NCBI GenBank assembly: GCA_913030665.1
Contig: CAJWFS010000007.1
Span: 1-54,021, forward strand
DNA: 54,021 bases
Origin: an uncultured Acidimicrobiaceae bacterium
GTDB lineage: Bacteria; Actinomycetota; Acidimicrobiia; Acidimicrobiales; MedAcidi-G1
Direction of reading: 5' to 3'
This document shows, piece by piece, positions 36,268-44,205 of the stretch. A program made the translations under genes and the position numbers. The notes below the pieces were generated by a model, which saw only the letters and a list, made by a program, of their open reading frames with translations, searched no databases and was not told the DNA's origin. The stretch's first letter is position 1. Each line of letters opens with the position of its first letter.

Positions 36268-37407
36268 GTGACGGTCACCGAAACGCAGGTCATGGAGGCC
36301 CTTGGGCCCGTCCAGGATCCCGAACTCCGTCGGAGCATCGTGGACCTCGGCATGGTCCGTGGGATCCACGTGGATGGACCTCGGGTCGAGGTGCAGATCG
36401 CCCTGACGGCGCCCGGGTGCCCGATGAAGGTGGAGATCCAGGAGTCGGTGGGCAGCGCCGTCCTGCTCCTGGATGGGGTGGAGGCAGTCAGGGTCGACTT
36501 CACCGTGATGACGGACGAGCAGCTGGGTGAGCTCCGGGAGCGCCTCCACGGGGATCCATCGGCCACGGCGGGAACCAACTCCACCTACGGCCATTCCGAG
36601 GGCCGTGCAGTTCCGTTCGCCGAGGCCAACTCGACGACCCGGGTGCTTCTGATCGCGTCGGGCAAGGGCGGTGTCGGCAAGTCGTCGGTGACCACCAACC
36701 TGGCTGTCGCCCTCGCCGGACGGGATCGGGACGTGGCGGTGGTGGACGCCGACGTGTGGGGCTTCTCCATCCCGCGGATGCTGGGCGTGTCACGCCCGCC
36801 GACGGTCATAGACGGGATGCTCATTCCGCCGGAGGCCCACGGCGTGCGCTGCATCTCCATGGGCTTCTTCGCCGAGGAGGACCAGCCGATCATCTGGCGT
36901 GGCCCGATGCTCCACAAGGCCCTGGAGCAGTTCCTGACCGACGTCTACTGGGACGAGCCCGACTACCTGCTCGTCGACCTGCCCCCCGGTACCGGTGACA
37001 TCTCGATCTCGCTGGCCGGCTTCCTCCCGACGGCCGAGATGTACGTGGTGACCACCCCCCAGGTGGTCGCGCAGACGGTGGCCCAGCGTGCGGCGTTCAT
37101 GGCCGAGAAGGTCAACCTCAAGGTCCACGGCATCATCGAGAACATGTCGTGGTTCACCGGCGACGACGGCGCCCGCTACGAACTGTTCGGAGCGGGCGGC
37201 GGCCAGGCTCTGGCTGACCGCCTGGAGGTACCCCTGATCGGGCAGGTGCCGCTCGTGCCTGCCCTGCGCGATGGTGCCGACAACGGACGGCCGGTGGCGG
37301 GAGATCCATCGACCGAGGTGGGAGCGTTGTTCGCCGAGATCGCCAGGACGATCGACGTGGACATGAAGCCGACGAAGCGTCGGCACAAGGAACTCAGGAT
37401 CATCTGA
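36268..37407 (+). CDS. mrp: Mrp/NBP35-type Fe-S cluster carrier ATPase
   Basis: The 379-residue protein has an N-terminal MIP18/DUF59 domain (ALGPVQDPELRRSIVDLGMV, APGCPMKVEIQ) and a deviant Walker A SGKGGVGKSSVTTNLA followed by DADVWGFSIPRMLG. It should carry Fe-S clusters to apoproteins. The CxxC that bridges the cluster in other Mrp proteins is replaced by GDDG (WFTGDDGARYELFG). GTG 36268 with GAGGAG upstream is preferred; GTG 36211 would add 19 residues and could be used on a leaderless transcript. Confidence 0.88.
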   Translation: MTVTETQVMEALGPVQDPELRRSIVDLGMVRGIHVDGPRVEVQIALTAPGCPMKVEIQESVGSAVLLLDGVEAVRVDFTVMTDEQLGELRERLHGDPSATAGTNSTYGHSEGRAVPFAEANSTTRVLLIASGKGGVGKSSVTTNLAVALAGRDRDVAVVDADVWGFSIPRMLGVSRPPTVIDGMLIPPEAHGVRCISMGFFAEEDQPIIWRGPMLHKALEQFLTDVYWDEPDYLLVDLPPGTGDISISLAGFLPTAEMYVVTTPQVVAQTVAQRAAFMAEKVNLKVHGIIENMSWFTGDDGARYELFGAGGGQALADRLEVPLIGQVPLVPALRDGADNGRPVAGDPSTEVGALFAEIARTIDVDMKPTKRRHKELRII

Positions 37408-37451
37408 GCCTGTGGCTCGGACAAGTACCGGATACCCCGGAGGAGCGTGAC

Positions 37452-37682
37452 GTGGACCTGCGAATCGGTGTTACCGACAACCCGAAGGAGATCAGGGTCG
37501 AACTGGCCGACGACACCGACGTGGCCGCCCTGCGGTCCGAGGTGGATGCGACGGTGGCCGGCGGTGGCCCGGTGCTGTGGTTGACCGACATCAGGGGTCG
37601 CCAGGTGGGCGTGCCCGCCGGGAAGATCGCCTACGTGGACATCGGCGCCCCCGGATCCGACAACCCGGTCGGCTTCGGCTGA
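37452..37682 (+). CDS. DUF3107 family protein
   Basis: The 76-residue protein matches DUF3107: DLRIGVTDNPKEIRVEL at the start and DIRGRQVGVPAGKIAYVDIG near the end. The family is small, cytosolic, found in actinobacteria and of unknown function. CGGAGGAGCGTGAC precedes the GTG. It sits between mrp and the sensor kinase on the same strand. Confidence 0.85.
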   Translation: MDLRIGVTDNPKEIRVELADDTDVAALRSEVDATVAGGGPVLWLTDIRGRQVGVPAGKIAYVDIGAPGSDNPVGFG

Positions 37683-37711
37683 GCGCTGGCCGCTGACAGC
37701 GGGGTCGGAAC

Positions 37712-39241
37712 GTGGCGACGCTGGCCGACCTGGCCCGTTCGCATACAGACCTCGACGAGGTGGAGGTGGGGCACCTTCAGGACCTCGTAAGCATCTGGGG
37801 GCTCTTAGCGGACCTCTCCTTCGCCGACCTGCTCCTCTACGGCCGTAGGCGCGGTGATCCCGTGGCTCCGGTGGTACTCCTGGGGCACGTTCGACCCACC
37901 ACCGGTACCACCCTCTACCGGGCGGACCTGGTGGGCCAGTCCTTCGAGCCGCGTCGTCGGCCGCTCGTGGCCGAGGCGTTCTCGACCGGTTCCACGATGT
38001 CAGGAACGGTCAACGTCGGAGCCGACAGGGATGTGAACCTGCTCGCCGTGCCGGTCCGACGCCTCGATACGACCCTCGCCGTGCTGGCGCGGGAGCGGAT
38101 ACGGCCCGTCGATCGTCCGACCAGTGAGCAGGAGCGGACCTACCTGACCGTGTTCGACCGGTTCGCCAGGATGCTCGAGGCCGGTGAGTTCCCCTACCGC
38201 GATGAGGAACGCCTTCGCCACCGGACGCCGCGGGTGGGCGACGGCCTCCTCCTGGTCGACTCGAACGGTCGAGTCGAGTTCGCATCCCCCAACGCCGTCT
38301 CACTCCTCCACCGCCTCGGAATGACCCGGGGCGTCACAGGGGCCCGGTTCGACGACACGGGGCTGGGTTCGTCGATGCTGCGTGCCGCCTTCGCCCGTCG
38401 ATCCGCCGTGATCGACGATATGGAGCGGCACGACGAGGTGGCGGTGGTCAGCCACTGCTTTCCACTCTTGGAGTCGGGGCTGGCCACGGGCGCCATCGTG
38501 CTGGTCCGCGACGTGACCGAGCTGCGTCGGCGGGATCGCCAACTGGTGTCCAAGGACGCCACGATCCGGGAGATCCACCACCGGGTGAAGAACAACCTGC
38601 AGACGATCTCGTCACTGCTGCGCCTCCAGGCACGGCGCCTGAAGGGAGATGAGGCGAGGGCGGCGCTCGGCGAGTCCGTGCGACGCATCGGGGCGATCTC
38701 GGTGGTGCACGAGACGCTCGCCCAGAGTGCCGAGGATGACGTGGCGTTCTCGGAGATCGTGCGGCCGCTGGTCCGCGTGGTGGAGGAGAGCGTGTCGTCG
38801 CCCCTGCGGCCCCTGGCCTTCACCGTGACCGGCGATGCGGGCGTGCTGCCGGGGCAGGTCACGACGACGATGGCTGTGGTCCTCACCGAACTCCTCCAGA
38901 ATGCCGTGGACCACGCCTTCCCATCGGATGCCGGGGTGCCCGACGGGGATTCCCGGGATGGCTCGGTTCCCGCAGGCCAGGTCCGCATCGAGTTGGACCG
39001 ACGGCCCGACGGCCTTTCCGTCCGGGTGGTCGACGACGGGGTGGGCCTACCGGAGGGCTTCGACCTTGCTGAGGCGACCGGCCTGGGCCTGACGATCGTG
39101 CGCACGTTCGTGGAGGGTGAGTTGGGTGGCCGGATCAGGTTGCTGTCGGTGGAGGGGGGGAGCGGGACCATGGCCGAGGTGTGGGTGCCGGCGGCCTGCC
39201 TGGTCGGACCTTGGGGCGACGCCAATGATCCGACCACCTGA
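37712..39241 (+). CDS. pdtaS: PdtaS-like sensor histidine kinase
   Basis: The 509-residue protein has no membrane span. A GAF-like domain fills about residues 1-155, a PAS domain about 165-275 (GDGLLLVDSNGRVEFASPNA in pieces), a HisKA_2 dimerisation helix EIHHRVKNNLQTISSLL (phospho-acceptor His289 or 290), and a HATPase domain with LLQNAVDHAF and DDGVGLPEGF. This is the layout of PdtaS, which signals to the ANTAR-domain antiterminator PdtaR. No response regulator is in the window. Confidence 0.86.
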   Translation: MATLADLARSHTDLDEVEVGHLQDLVSIWGLLADLSFADLLLYGRRRGDPVAPVVLLGHVRPTTGTTLYRADLVGQSFEPRRRPLVAEAFSTGSTMSGTVNVGADRDVNLLAVPVRRLDTTLAVLARERIRPVDRPTSEQERTYLTVFDRFARMLEAGEFPYRDEERLRHRTPRVGDGLLLVDSNGRVEFASPNAVSLLHRLGMTRGVTGARFDDTGLGSSMLRAAFARRSAVIDDMERHDEVAVVSHCFPLLESGLATGAIVLVRDVTELRRRDRQLVSKDATIREIHHRVKNNLQTISSLLRLQARRLKGDEARAALGESVRRIGAISVVHETLAQSAEDDVAFSEIVRPLVRVVEESVSSPLRPLAFTVTGDAGVLPGQVTTTMAVVLTELLQNAVDHAFPSDAGVPDGDSRDGSVPAGQVRIELDRRPDGLSVRVVDDGVGLPEGFDLAEATGLGLTIVRTFVEGELGGRIRLLSVEGGSGTMAEVWVPAACLVGPWGDANDPTT

Positions 39242-39256
39242 CCCGGGTCGTCGCCC

Positions 39257-39262
39257 TAGGGT
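39257..39262 (+). promoter_or_regulatory. -10 box for the mini-ORF and gdpD
   Basis: TAGGGT ends seven bases before the GTG at 39270, which opens a 16-codon frame, and 54 bases before the phosphodiesterase start. Confidence 0.45.
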
Positions 39263-39269
39263 CGGCTAC

Positions 39270-39320
39270 GTGAACGGTCGACCGCCCGCGTCGGGCATCC
39301 ATGCACGGAGGCCCTCGTGA
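39270..39320 (+). CDS. Leaderless 16-codon mini-ORF (possible leader peptide)
   Basis: A GTG seven bases after a -10 box opens a frame of 16 codons, MNGRPPASGIHARRPS, rich in Arg and Pro. Its TGA overlaps the GTG of the phosphodiesterase gene (GTGA). It also contains that gene's GGAGG. Placement suggests a coupled leader peptide, but nothing proves translation. Confidence 0.35.
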   Translation: MNGRPPASGIHARRPS

Positions 39321-40036
39321 CCAGCCTCGTGAACGACGGGCGGCCGCTGGTCCTGGCCCACCGTGGCGCCTCGTACGACAGGCCGGAGAACTCGGAGGCG
39401 GCATTCGCCGAGGCCCGGCTCCAGGGTGCCGACTGGGTGGAGCTGGACGTCCGACTCTCGGCCGACGACGTCCTGGTGGTCAACCACGATGCCCACTACG
39501 CCGATGGCCGCCTGGTGCGCGAGGTCATGGCCTGCGATGCGCCCACCGACGTCCTGAACTTGGCCGAGGCACTGGAGGCCTGCGAGGGCATGGGGGTGAA
39601 CGTGGAGGTGAAGAACCTCCCAGGTGAACCGGACCACGACGCCTCCGACCTGGTCTGCGAGGCGGTTGCCGGCCTGGTGGGCGCCTACCGACCGATCGAC
39701 CAGCTGCTGGTCTCCTCGTTCGACATCACGGCGGTGGACCGCATCCGGGCAGCCGAACCCTCGCTGCCCACCGGATGGTTGGTGGTGGCACGGCTCGGCG
39801 CCGACCTGATGCTGGACCGGATGGTGGCGCACGGGCACCCGACGGTGTGCCTGTGGGATGCCCTGGTTGACGAGTCCATCGTCGTGTCGGCCCGCGAGCG
39901 GGGTCTGAGGGTCGTGGTCTGGACGGTCGACGAGCCTGATCGGATCACCCATCTGGCCGACTGGGCGGTGGACGGCATAATCACCAACCGACCGGGGTTG
40001 GCACGTTCGGTGATCGACGGACACCTCGACGGCTGA
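39317..40036 (+). CDS. Glycerophosphodiester phosphodiesterase
   Basis: The 239-residue TIM-barrel protein has VLAHRGASYDRPENSEAAF with the catalytic His and the PEN-S/T block, VELDVRLSADDVLVVNHD with the metal-binding Glu-x-Asp, and WTVDEPDRI near the end. It releases glycerol 3-phosphate from glycerophosphodiesters and appears cytosolic. GGAGG (39307-39311) precedes GTG 39317. It may be paired functionally with the lipid kinase that converges on it. Confidence 0.88.
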   Translation: MTSLVNDGRPLVLAHRGASYDRPENSEAAFAEARLQGADWVELDVRLSADDVLVVNHDAHYADGRLVREVMACDAPTDVLNLAEALEACEGMGVNVEVKNLPGEPDHDASDLVCEAVAGLVGAYRPIDQLLVSSFDITAVDRIRAAEPSLPTGWLVVARLGADLMLDRMVAHGHPTVCLWDALVDESIVVSARERGLRVVVWTVDEPDRITHLADWAVDGIITNRPGLARSVIDGHLDG

Positions 40037-40064
40037 GGAGTCATGTGAAGGAAGCGGGGTGGGG

Positions 40065-40086
40065 CCTCAGCCGAAGGCGGCTGAGG
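40065..40086. terminator. Strong hairpin between gdpD and lipid kinase genes
   Basis: CCTCAGCCG-AAGG-CGGCTGAGG is a perfect 9-bp stem with a 4-base loop. It overlaps the last codons and stop of the minus-strand kinase gene and could end transcripts from both sides. No U-tract is present. Confidence 0.5.
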
Positions 40087-41032
40087 CGAGGGGTACCACC
40101 AGGTCCAGCGCATCGGGTTCATGCCTGACCAAGAGGGTCGTGGCCTCGCCCAGGTGGTCGCCGTCGACCTGCCATGGCACCGGACGCGACGCGCTGACGG
40201 CGGCCTCCACCACATCGGTCCTCACGTCGATCGAGGAGCTGGACCCTGCGGTCACCCGTCCGATCCCCAGGGCGCCGGCGAGCACCGGTAGGAGCCTCCC
40301 GGGCGAGAGCGACCGGAACGTGACGATGGCTAGCGGTGTGTCCAGCGTCGCCTCGGGGACCAGCGACAGGCCCCGGGTTCCCAGGTAGGTGTACGGGTCG
40401 GTGTTCAGGCACACGGTGAACATGCCCGGAACGCCCGTTGCCGGATCGGGTGGTTCCGACTGCCCCAGGCTTCGGCTGGCGACCCGGAAAGCGGGCCGCC
40501 GGTGGTCGTAGTGGCGGACCCAGGTGTCGACGGTGGCGGCGATGAACAGTGGATGCCCGGCGAACCGCTTGAGCAGGCCACCGCGGCGCTCCACCTGCTC
40601 GACCACGGCGGCGTCGAAGCCGATGCCGGCGTGGAACAGGAAGTACCGGTCGTTGATGGCTCCAAGGCCGATCCGACGGATGGAAGCGGCCTCGATGGCG
40701 TCCAGCAGGGCGCCCGTGGCCTCGACGGCGTCATCCGGTAGGCCGATGGTGCGGGCGAAGACGTTGGTCGACCCGCCGGGCAGTGCCGCCAGGGCCGTAT
40801 CGGTCCCCGCCAGGCCGTTGGCGGCCTCGTTCAGCGTGCCGTCGCCGCCCAGGACCACGACCACGTCCATGCCGTCGTTGGCGGCGCTCTGGGCCAGCCG
40901 CGTGGCGTGGCCCCGGCGGGTGGTAGCCGCCACCTCCAGGCGATGGTCGGCCGAGAGGGCCTTCTGGATGACGATGCGGGTGCGTGCGGTCACCGACGAG
41001 GCCGACGGGTTCACGATCAGAAGCAGCTTCAC
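40067..41032 (-). CDS. Diacylglycerol/sphingosine kinase-like lipid kinase
   Basis: The 321-residue protein starts KLLLIVNPSASSVTARTR and carries the nucleotide motif VVVLGGDGTLNEAANGL plus PGGSTNVFARTIGLP. These mark the DAGK catalytic family, which phosphorylates diacylglycerol or related lipids. GAGGAG precedes the GTG, and the gene starts 10 bp after the remnant of a serine-hydrolase gene. Confidence 0.85.
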   Translation of the reverse strand: MKLLLIVNPSASSVTARTRIVIQKALSADHRLEVAATTRRGHATRLAQSAANDGMDVVVVLGGDGTLNEAANGLAGTDTALAALPGGSTNVFARTIGLPDDAVEATGALLDAIEAASIRRIGLGAINDRYFLFHAGIGFDAAVVEQVERRGGLLKRFAGHPLFIAATVDTWVRHYDHRRPAFRVASRSLGQSEPPDPATGVPGMFTVCLNTDPYTYLGTRGLSLVPEATLDTPLAIVTFRSLSPGRLLPVLAGALGIGRVTAGSSSSIDVRTDVVEAAVSASRPVPWQVDGDHLGEATTLLVRHEPDALDLVVPLASAAFG

Positions 41033-41042
41033 CGGTGGCTCC

Positions 41043-41262
41043 TCATCCGACGGCGGCGATCATGGCGTCCAGCAGGGGCTGCATCACGCTGTCCAGCAGG
41101 GTCGAGGGGGGTCGTGGGGCTGAACCCATGTGGTCCACGACGATGTCGGACTGGCGGTCGATGGCCAGGGCCTGGCCGTGGGTCCCGCGCCATCGGTCGG
41201 ATGCGGGCTTCCGGTGGCGGTGGGAATCCCTCCATCCACATGACCTGGTCTGGTTGGGCCAT
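41043..41262 (-). pseudogene. Remnant of a serine-hydrolase (beta-lactamase/NylB-like) gene
   Basis: From the ATG at 41262 one frame reads MAQPDQVMWMEGFPPPPEARI, like the N-termini of beta-lactamase-family serine hydrolases. From about 41192 a different frame reads GTHGQALAIDRQSDIVVDHMG, then SVMQPLLDAMIAAVG, matching the C-terminal end of 6-aminohexanoate-dimer hydrolase relatives (HGQ-x-DP-xxD-x-VIVxLSS). The roughly 300-residue middle with the SxxK site is missing. This is therefore a gene with an internal deletion and frameshift. Confidence 0.6.
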
Positions 41263-41268
41263 CGCCGA

Positions 41269-41274
41269 ACCATA
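41269..41274 (-). promoter_or_regulatory. -10 box retained by the gene remnant
   Basis: TATGGT ends six bases before the ATG at 41262. It may now drive the lipid kinase gene downstream. Confidence 0.45.
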
Positions 41275-41362
41275 GGTCGGGTCAGGCGCTGGTCGGTCCG
41301 GGTGACCGAATACTGCTTCCAAAACCCTGTGCGCGGATGGTCTGGTTGATCCCTTTGCAGGG

Positions 41363-41368
41363 CACACT
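41363..41368 (+). promoter_or_regulatory. Variant -10 box for etfB
   Basis: CACACT ends seven bases before the ATG at 41376, and no Shine-Dalgarno is present. Confidence 0.3.
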
Positions 41369-41375
41369 CCTCGGC

Positions 41376-42155
41376 ATGATCGTCGTGGTATGTGTCAAGC
41401 AGATTCCCGATCCGGCGGACCCCGGTGCGCTGGATCCCGAAACGAGGACCCTCAAGCGGGACGTCAAGCTCATCCTGGATGAGTCCGACTCTTACGGGGT
41501 CGAGATGGGCCTGCAGTTGGTGGACGCCGCCGGTGAAGGCGAGGTGAGGCTCGTCTCGATGGCCCCAAACAACGAGGTCGGCGGCCTGCGCACCGCTCTG
41601 GCCATGGGAGCGGCGAGCGCCGTGCTGGTCAGCGATGAGGCACTTGCCGGATCCGACGCCCTTTCGACCGCCAAGGTACTGGCCGCCGCCATCCGGCGTT
41701 GCGAGCCCGATCTGGTCCTGACCGCAACCGAGTCCAGCGACGGCTACACCGGCACGGTTCCGGTCCAGATCGCTGAACTCCTGGGCCTTCCGTCGGTGAC
41801 GTTCGGCAAGGAGATTGAGGTGACCGATGGTGTCGCCACGGTGAAGCGCCAGACCGAGGCCGGGTTCGACCAGGTGGAGTGCCCGCTGCCGGCCGTCGTT
41901 TCGGTGACGGCCGGTGTGGTCGAGCCCCGCTACCCCTCCTTCAAGGGGATCATGGGAGCCAAGAACAAGCCCGTCGACGAGTTGGACCTCGCCGGCCTGG
42001 GCATCGATCCTGCGACCGTCGGCTGGTCCGGAGCCCGCCAGGAGATCACTGACGTGGCCGTCGCTCCCGCCCGGGATGCCGGCCAGGTTGTCCATGACGA
42101 GGGCGACGCCCATGAGCGCATCCTGGCGTTCCTGGACGACCTCAAGGTCCTTTAG
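41376..42155 (+). CDS. etfB: Electron transfer flavoprotein beta subunit
   Basis: The 259-residue protein has VVCVKQIPDP at the start and the EtfB signature around VEPRYPSFKGIMGAKNKPVDE. It binds AMP and forms a heterodimer with EtfA that takes electrons from acyl-CoA dehydrogenases. Its TAG forms part of the AGGAG Shine-Dalgarno of etfA. Confidence 0.93.
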   Translation: MIVVVCVKQIPDPADPGALDPETRTLKRDVKLILDESDSYGVEMGLQLVDAAGEGEVRLVSMAPNNEVGGLRTALAMGAASAVLVSDEALAGSDALSTAKVLAAAIRRCEPDLVLTATESSDGYTGTVPVQIAELLGLPSVTFGKEIEVTDGVATVKRQTEAGFDQVECPLPAVVSVTAGVVEPRYPSFKGIMGAKNKPVDELDLAGLGIDPATVGWSGARQEITDVAVAPARDAGQVVHDEGDAHERILAFLDDLKVL

Positions 42156-42164
42156 GAGTTCGTG

Positions 42165-43133
42165 ATGGGAATCTCGAAGATCTGGGTGTTCGGCGAGGCC
42201 ACCGATGCGGGTGTCACCGCCTCCACGTTGGAGCTACTCACTAAGGCCCACCAGTTGGCCGACACGGTGGAGGTCGTCATGTCCGGCGACGCCGCTGCCG
42301 TGGCCGGGGTGTTGGGCGCCCACGGCGCCACCGCAGTCCACACCATCGGCCCGATCGAAGGGTCGCTCGGCGGTCCCCGCATCGCCTCGGCGATCGCCGG
42401 GGCCGTGGAGGCCGGCACCGGTCCCGACGCGGTGATCTGCTCCACCTCCTACGACGGTCGTGACGTGGCAGGTCGTCTCTCGGCCAAGATCGATCGTCCG
42501 GTCATCACCAACGTCGTGGACCTGGTCGCCGATGGTGACCGCCTGCTGGGTTCCGAGCCCGTGTTCGGTGGAACCACCGACGTGACGACAGGCTTCACCG
42601 ACAGCGGTACCGCCATCTTCCTGGTGCGCCCCAAGTCGTTCGTCGCCGAGGAATCGGGCGGCGGTCCGGCCGAGGTCATTGAGATCGCCGTGGGCGATCT
42701 CGGCGACACCGGGTCGGCCACGGTGAAGGAGCGGTTCGTCGAGGAGAGCAGTGGCCCGAAGCTGGACGAGGCCGCCATAGTGGTGTCCGGTGGTCGTGGT
42801 CTCGGCGATGCCGAGAAGTACAAGATGATCGAGACCCTGGCCAAGTTGGTGAAAGGGGCGCCCGGTGCGTCCCGTGCGGTGGTGGATGCCGGTTGGGTGC
42901 CCTACTCCTATCAGGTGGGCCAGACCGGCAAGGTCGTGAAGCCCACCGTCTACCTGGCGTGCGGCATCTCGGGTGCCACCCAGCACCTGGTGGGCATGAA
43001 GGGTTCGGCCAACATCATCGCCATCAACAAGGACGAGGAGGCGCCGATCTTCGGCATCGCCGACCTCGGCATCGTGGGTGACGTGCACAAGGTGCTACCC
43101 AAGCTGATCGAGGCCCTCGAAGCCAGGGGTTGA
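42165..43133 (+). CDS. etfA: Electron transfer flavoprotein alpha subunit
   Basis: The 322-residue protein has the FAD-binding C-terminal domain: [70 protein letters not shown] in blocks, and [20 protein letters not shown]. It shuttles electrons between dehydrogenases and the respiratory chain. ATG 42165 is preferred to GTG 42162 because AGGAG (42154-42158) is then six bases away. Confidence 0.93.
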   Translation: MGISKIWVFGEATDAGVTASTLELLTKAHQLADTVEVVMSGDAAAVAGVLGAHGATAVHTIGPIEGSLGGPRIASAIAGAVEAGTGPDAVICSTSYDGRDVAGRLSAKIDRPVITNVVDLVADGDRLLGSEPVFGGTTDVTTGFTDSGTAIFLVRPKSFVAEESGGGPAEVIEIAVGDLGDTGSATVKERFVEESSGPKLDEAAIVVSGGRGLGDAEKYKMIETLAKLVKGAPGASRAVVDAGWVPYSYQVGQTGKVVKPTVYLACGISGATQHLVGMKGSANIIAINKDEEAPIFGIADLGIVGDVHKVLPKLIEALEARG

Positions 43134-43146
43134 GTCCCGGCGTGGC

Positions 43147-43164
43147 CGGCGGCACAGGCCGCCG
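43147..43164. terminator. Hairpin after etfA
   Basis: CGGCGGC-ACAG-GCCGCCG is a perfect 7-bp stem in the 39-bp spacer between convergent genes. No U-tract is present. Confidence 0.4.
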
Positions 43165-43172
43165 CCGCGGGT

Positions 43173-44180
43173 TCAACCGATCGGTGTGGCCGAGTCGCCT
43201 GCACTGAGTGCCCATGCGAGGCCGTCCAGGGGGTCCTCGACGGCTATCTGTAGGTGCCAACCGGACGGCGGCGTGCCGTCGTCGAAGCGCCACCAGTCCA
43301 GTTCGCCTATGGCTCTCCCCATCTCGTCGACGGAGGGCAGCCAGTCGGTGTCCAACCCCGCGAGGGCAGCGGCGCACCACCACGCCTCAAACCGCCCACG
43401 GGCCATGCCCCGTCGCCGGCCATGGGCGCCCCCTGAGGCCCCGGCCCAGGCCAGCAGGGCGAGGGCCTCTTCGGCGGGGAGGGAGCGTCTGCGACCCGCC
43501 GTTCCGGTGAGCGTCGCCACGGCCTGGGCTGCGTTGCCGTGGACGCCCACAGCGGACCGTTGGCCGTTGGACTGCTCGGCCCACACGCAGGTCAGTTCCA
43601 GGAGGGCGCTCAGCCCGGGTGCGGTATCAGGTCCGCCGGCCTCGGCAGGACCGGCGGGTTCCACCTCGTCGAGTCGTCCGGCGGCGGGCACCGGGTCGTC
43701 GATGGCGTAGGCACCGATCGTTGGCCCGGCGGGCGCCGGCTCCCATGTGGTGAGTCGCAGCGGCAGGCCGATCGGATCCTCGAACAACTCGACGCCGGTC
43801 AGGTCCTCACCGCGTGCCACCCGCTCGTGGGCCACCACGGAGCGCAGCGGTCCGACGGCGACCGTGCCCAGGTGGGCGTCAAGCTCGCCCCAGGTGTGGG
43901 TCGAGGCGGCCACCTCGGCCAGGGCGGCGATGCCGAAGGTCACGGCATCGCGGAGCACAGCGGCGGCGGCCTGGGCGGCGGGGGCCTCCAGCGCCAGGCG
44001 GTGTTCGGCATGGTCGGCCGCCGGCCAGAGCTGGTGGCCCCGCTCGTGGGCGGGTCGGGATCGGACGGCGACCTGCTCCAGGACGTCCCAGTCGCCGTCG
44101 TCGCAGGCATCGTCGATCAGCCGGAGGAGGCCGTCCAGGTCGCCGTCGGCTAGTGCCCGGTCCAGGCGTCTCCCGCTCAT
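43173..44180 (-). CDS. Unknown protein in the kinase/phosphatase operon
   Basis: The 335-residue protein is Ala-rich and cytosolic-looking, and I do not recognise the family. Visible blocks are [30 protein letters not shown] (helical repeats, in pieces), [29 protein letters not shown], and a Trp-rich C-terminus ([30 protein letters not shown] in pieces). It starts 25 bp after the SCO1664-type kinase gene and ends that operon. A partner or substrate of the kinase is a guess from position only. Confidence 0.7.
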   Translation of the reverse strand: MSGRRLDRALADGDLDGLLRLIDDACDDGDWDVLEQVAVRSRPAHERGHQLWPAADHAEHRLALEAPAAQAAAAVLRDAVTFGIAALAEVAASTHTWGELDAHLGTVAVGPLRSVVAHERVARGEDLTGVELFEDPIGLPLRLTTWEPAPAGPTIGAYAIDDPVPAAGRLDEVEPAGPAEAGGPDTAPGLSALLELTCVWAEQSNGQRSAVGVHGNAAQAVATLTGTAGRRRSLPAEEALALLAWAGASGGAHGRRRGMARGRFEAWWCAAALAGLDTDWLPSVDEMGRAIGELDWWRFDDGTPPSGWHLQIAVEDPLDGLAWALSAGDSATPIG

Positions 44181-44205
44181 CGGACCGGCCCTCCGGCCCC
44201 AATCC

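Noticed and set aside
41043-42113. A 356-codon minus-strand frame opposite etfB and including the gene remnant
   Set aside because: Most of it is antisense to etfB. Only the last 50 or so codons resemble a real protein, and these are annotated as a serine-hydrolase remnant.
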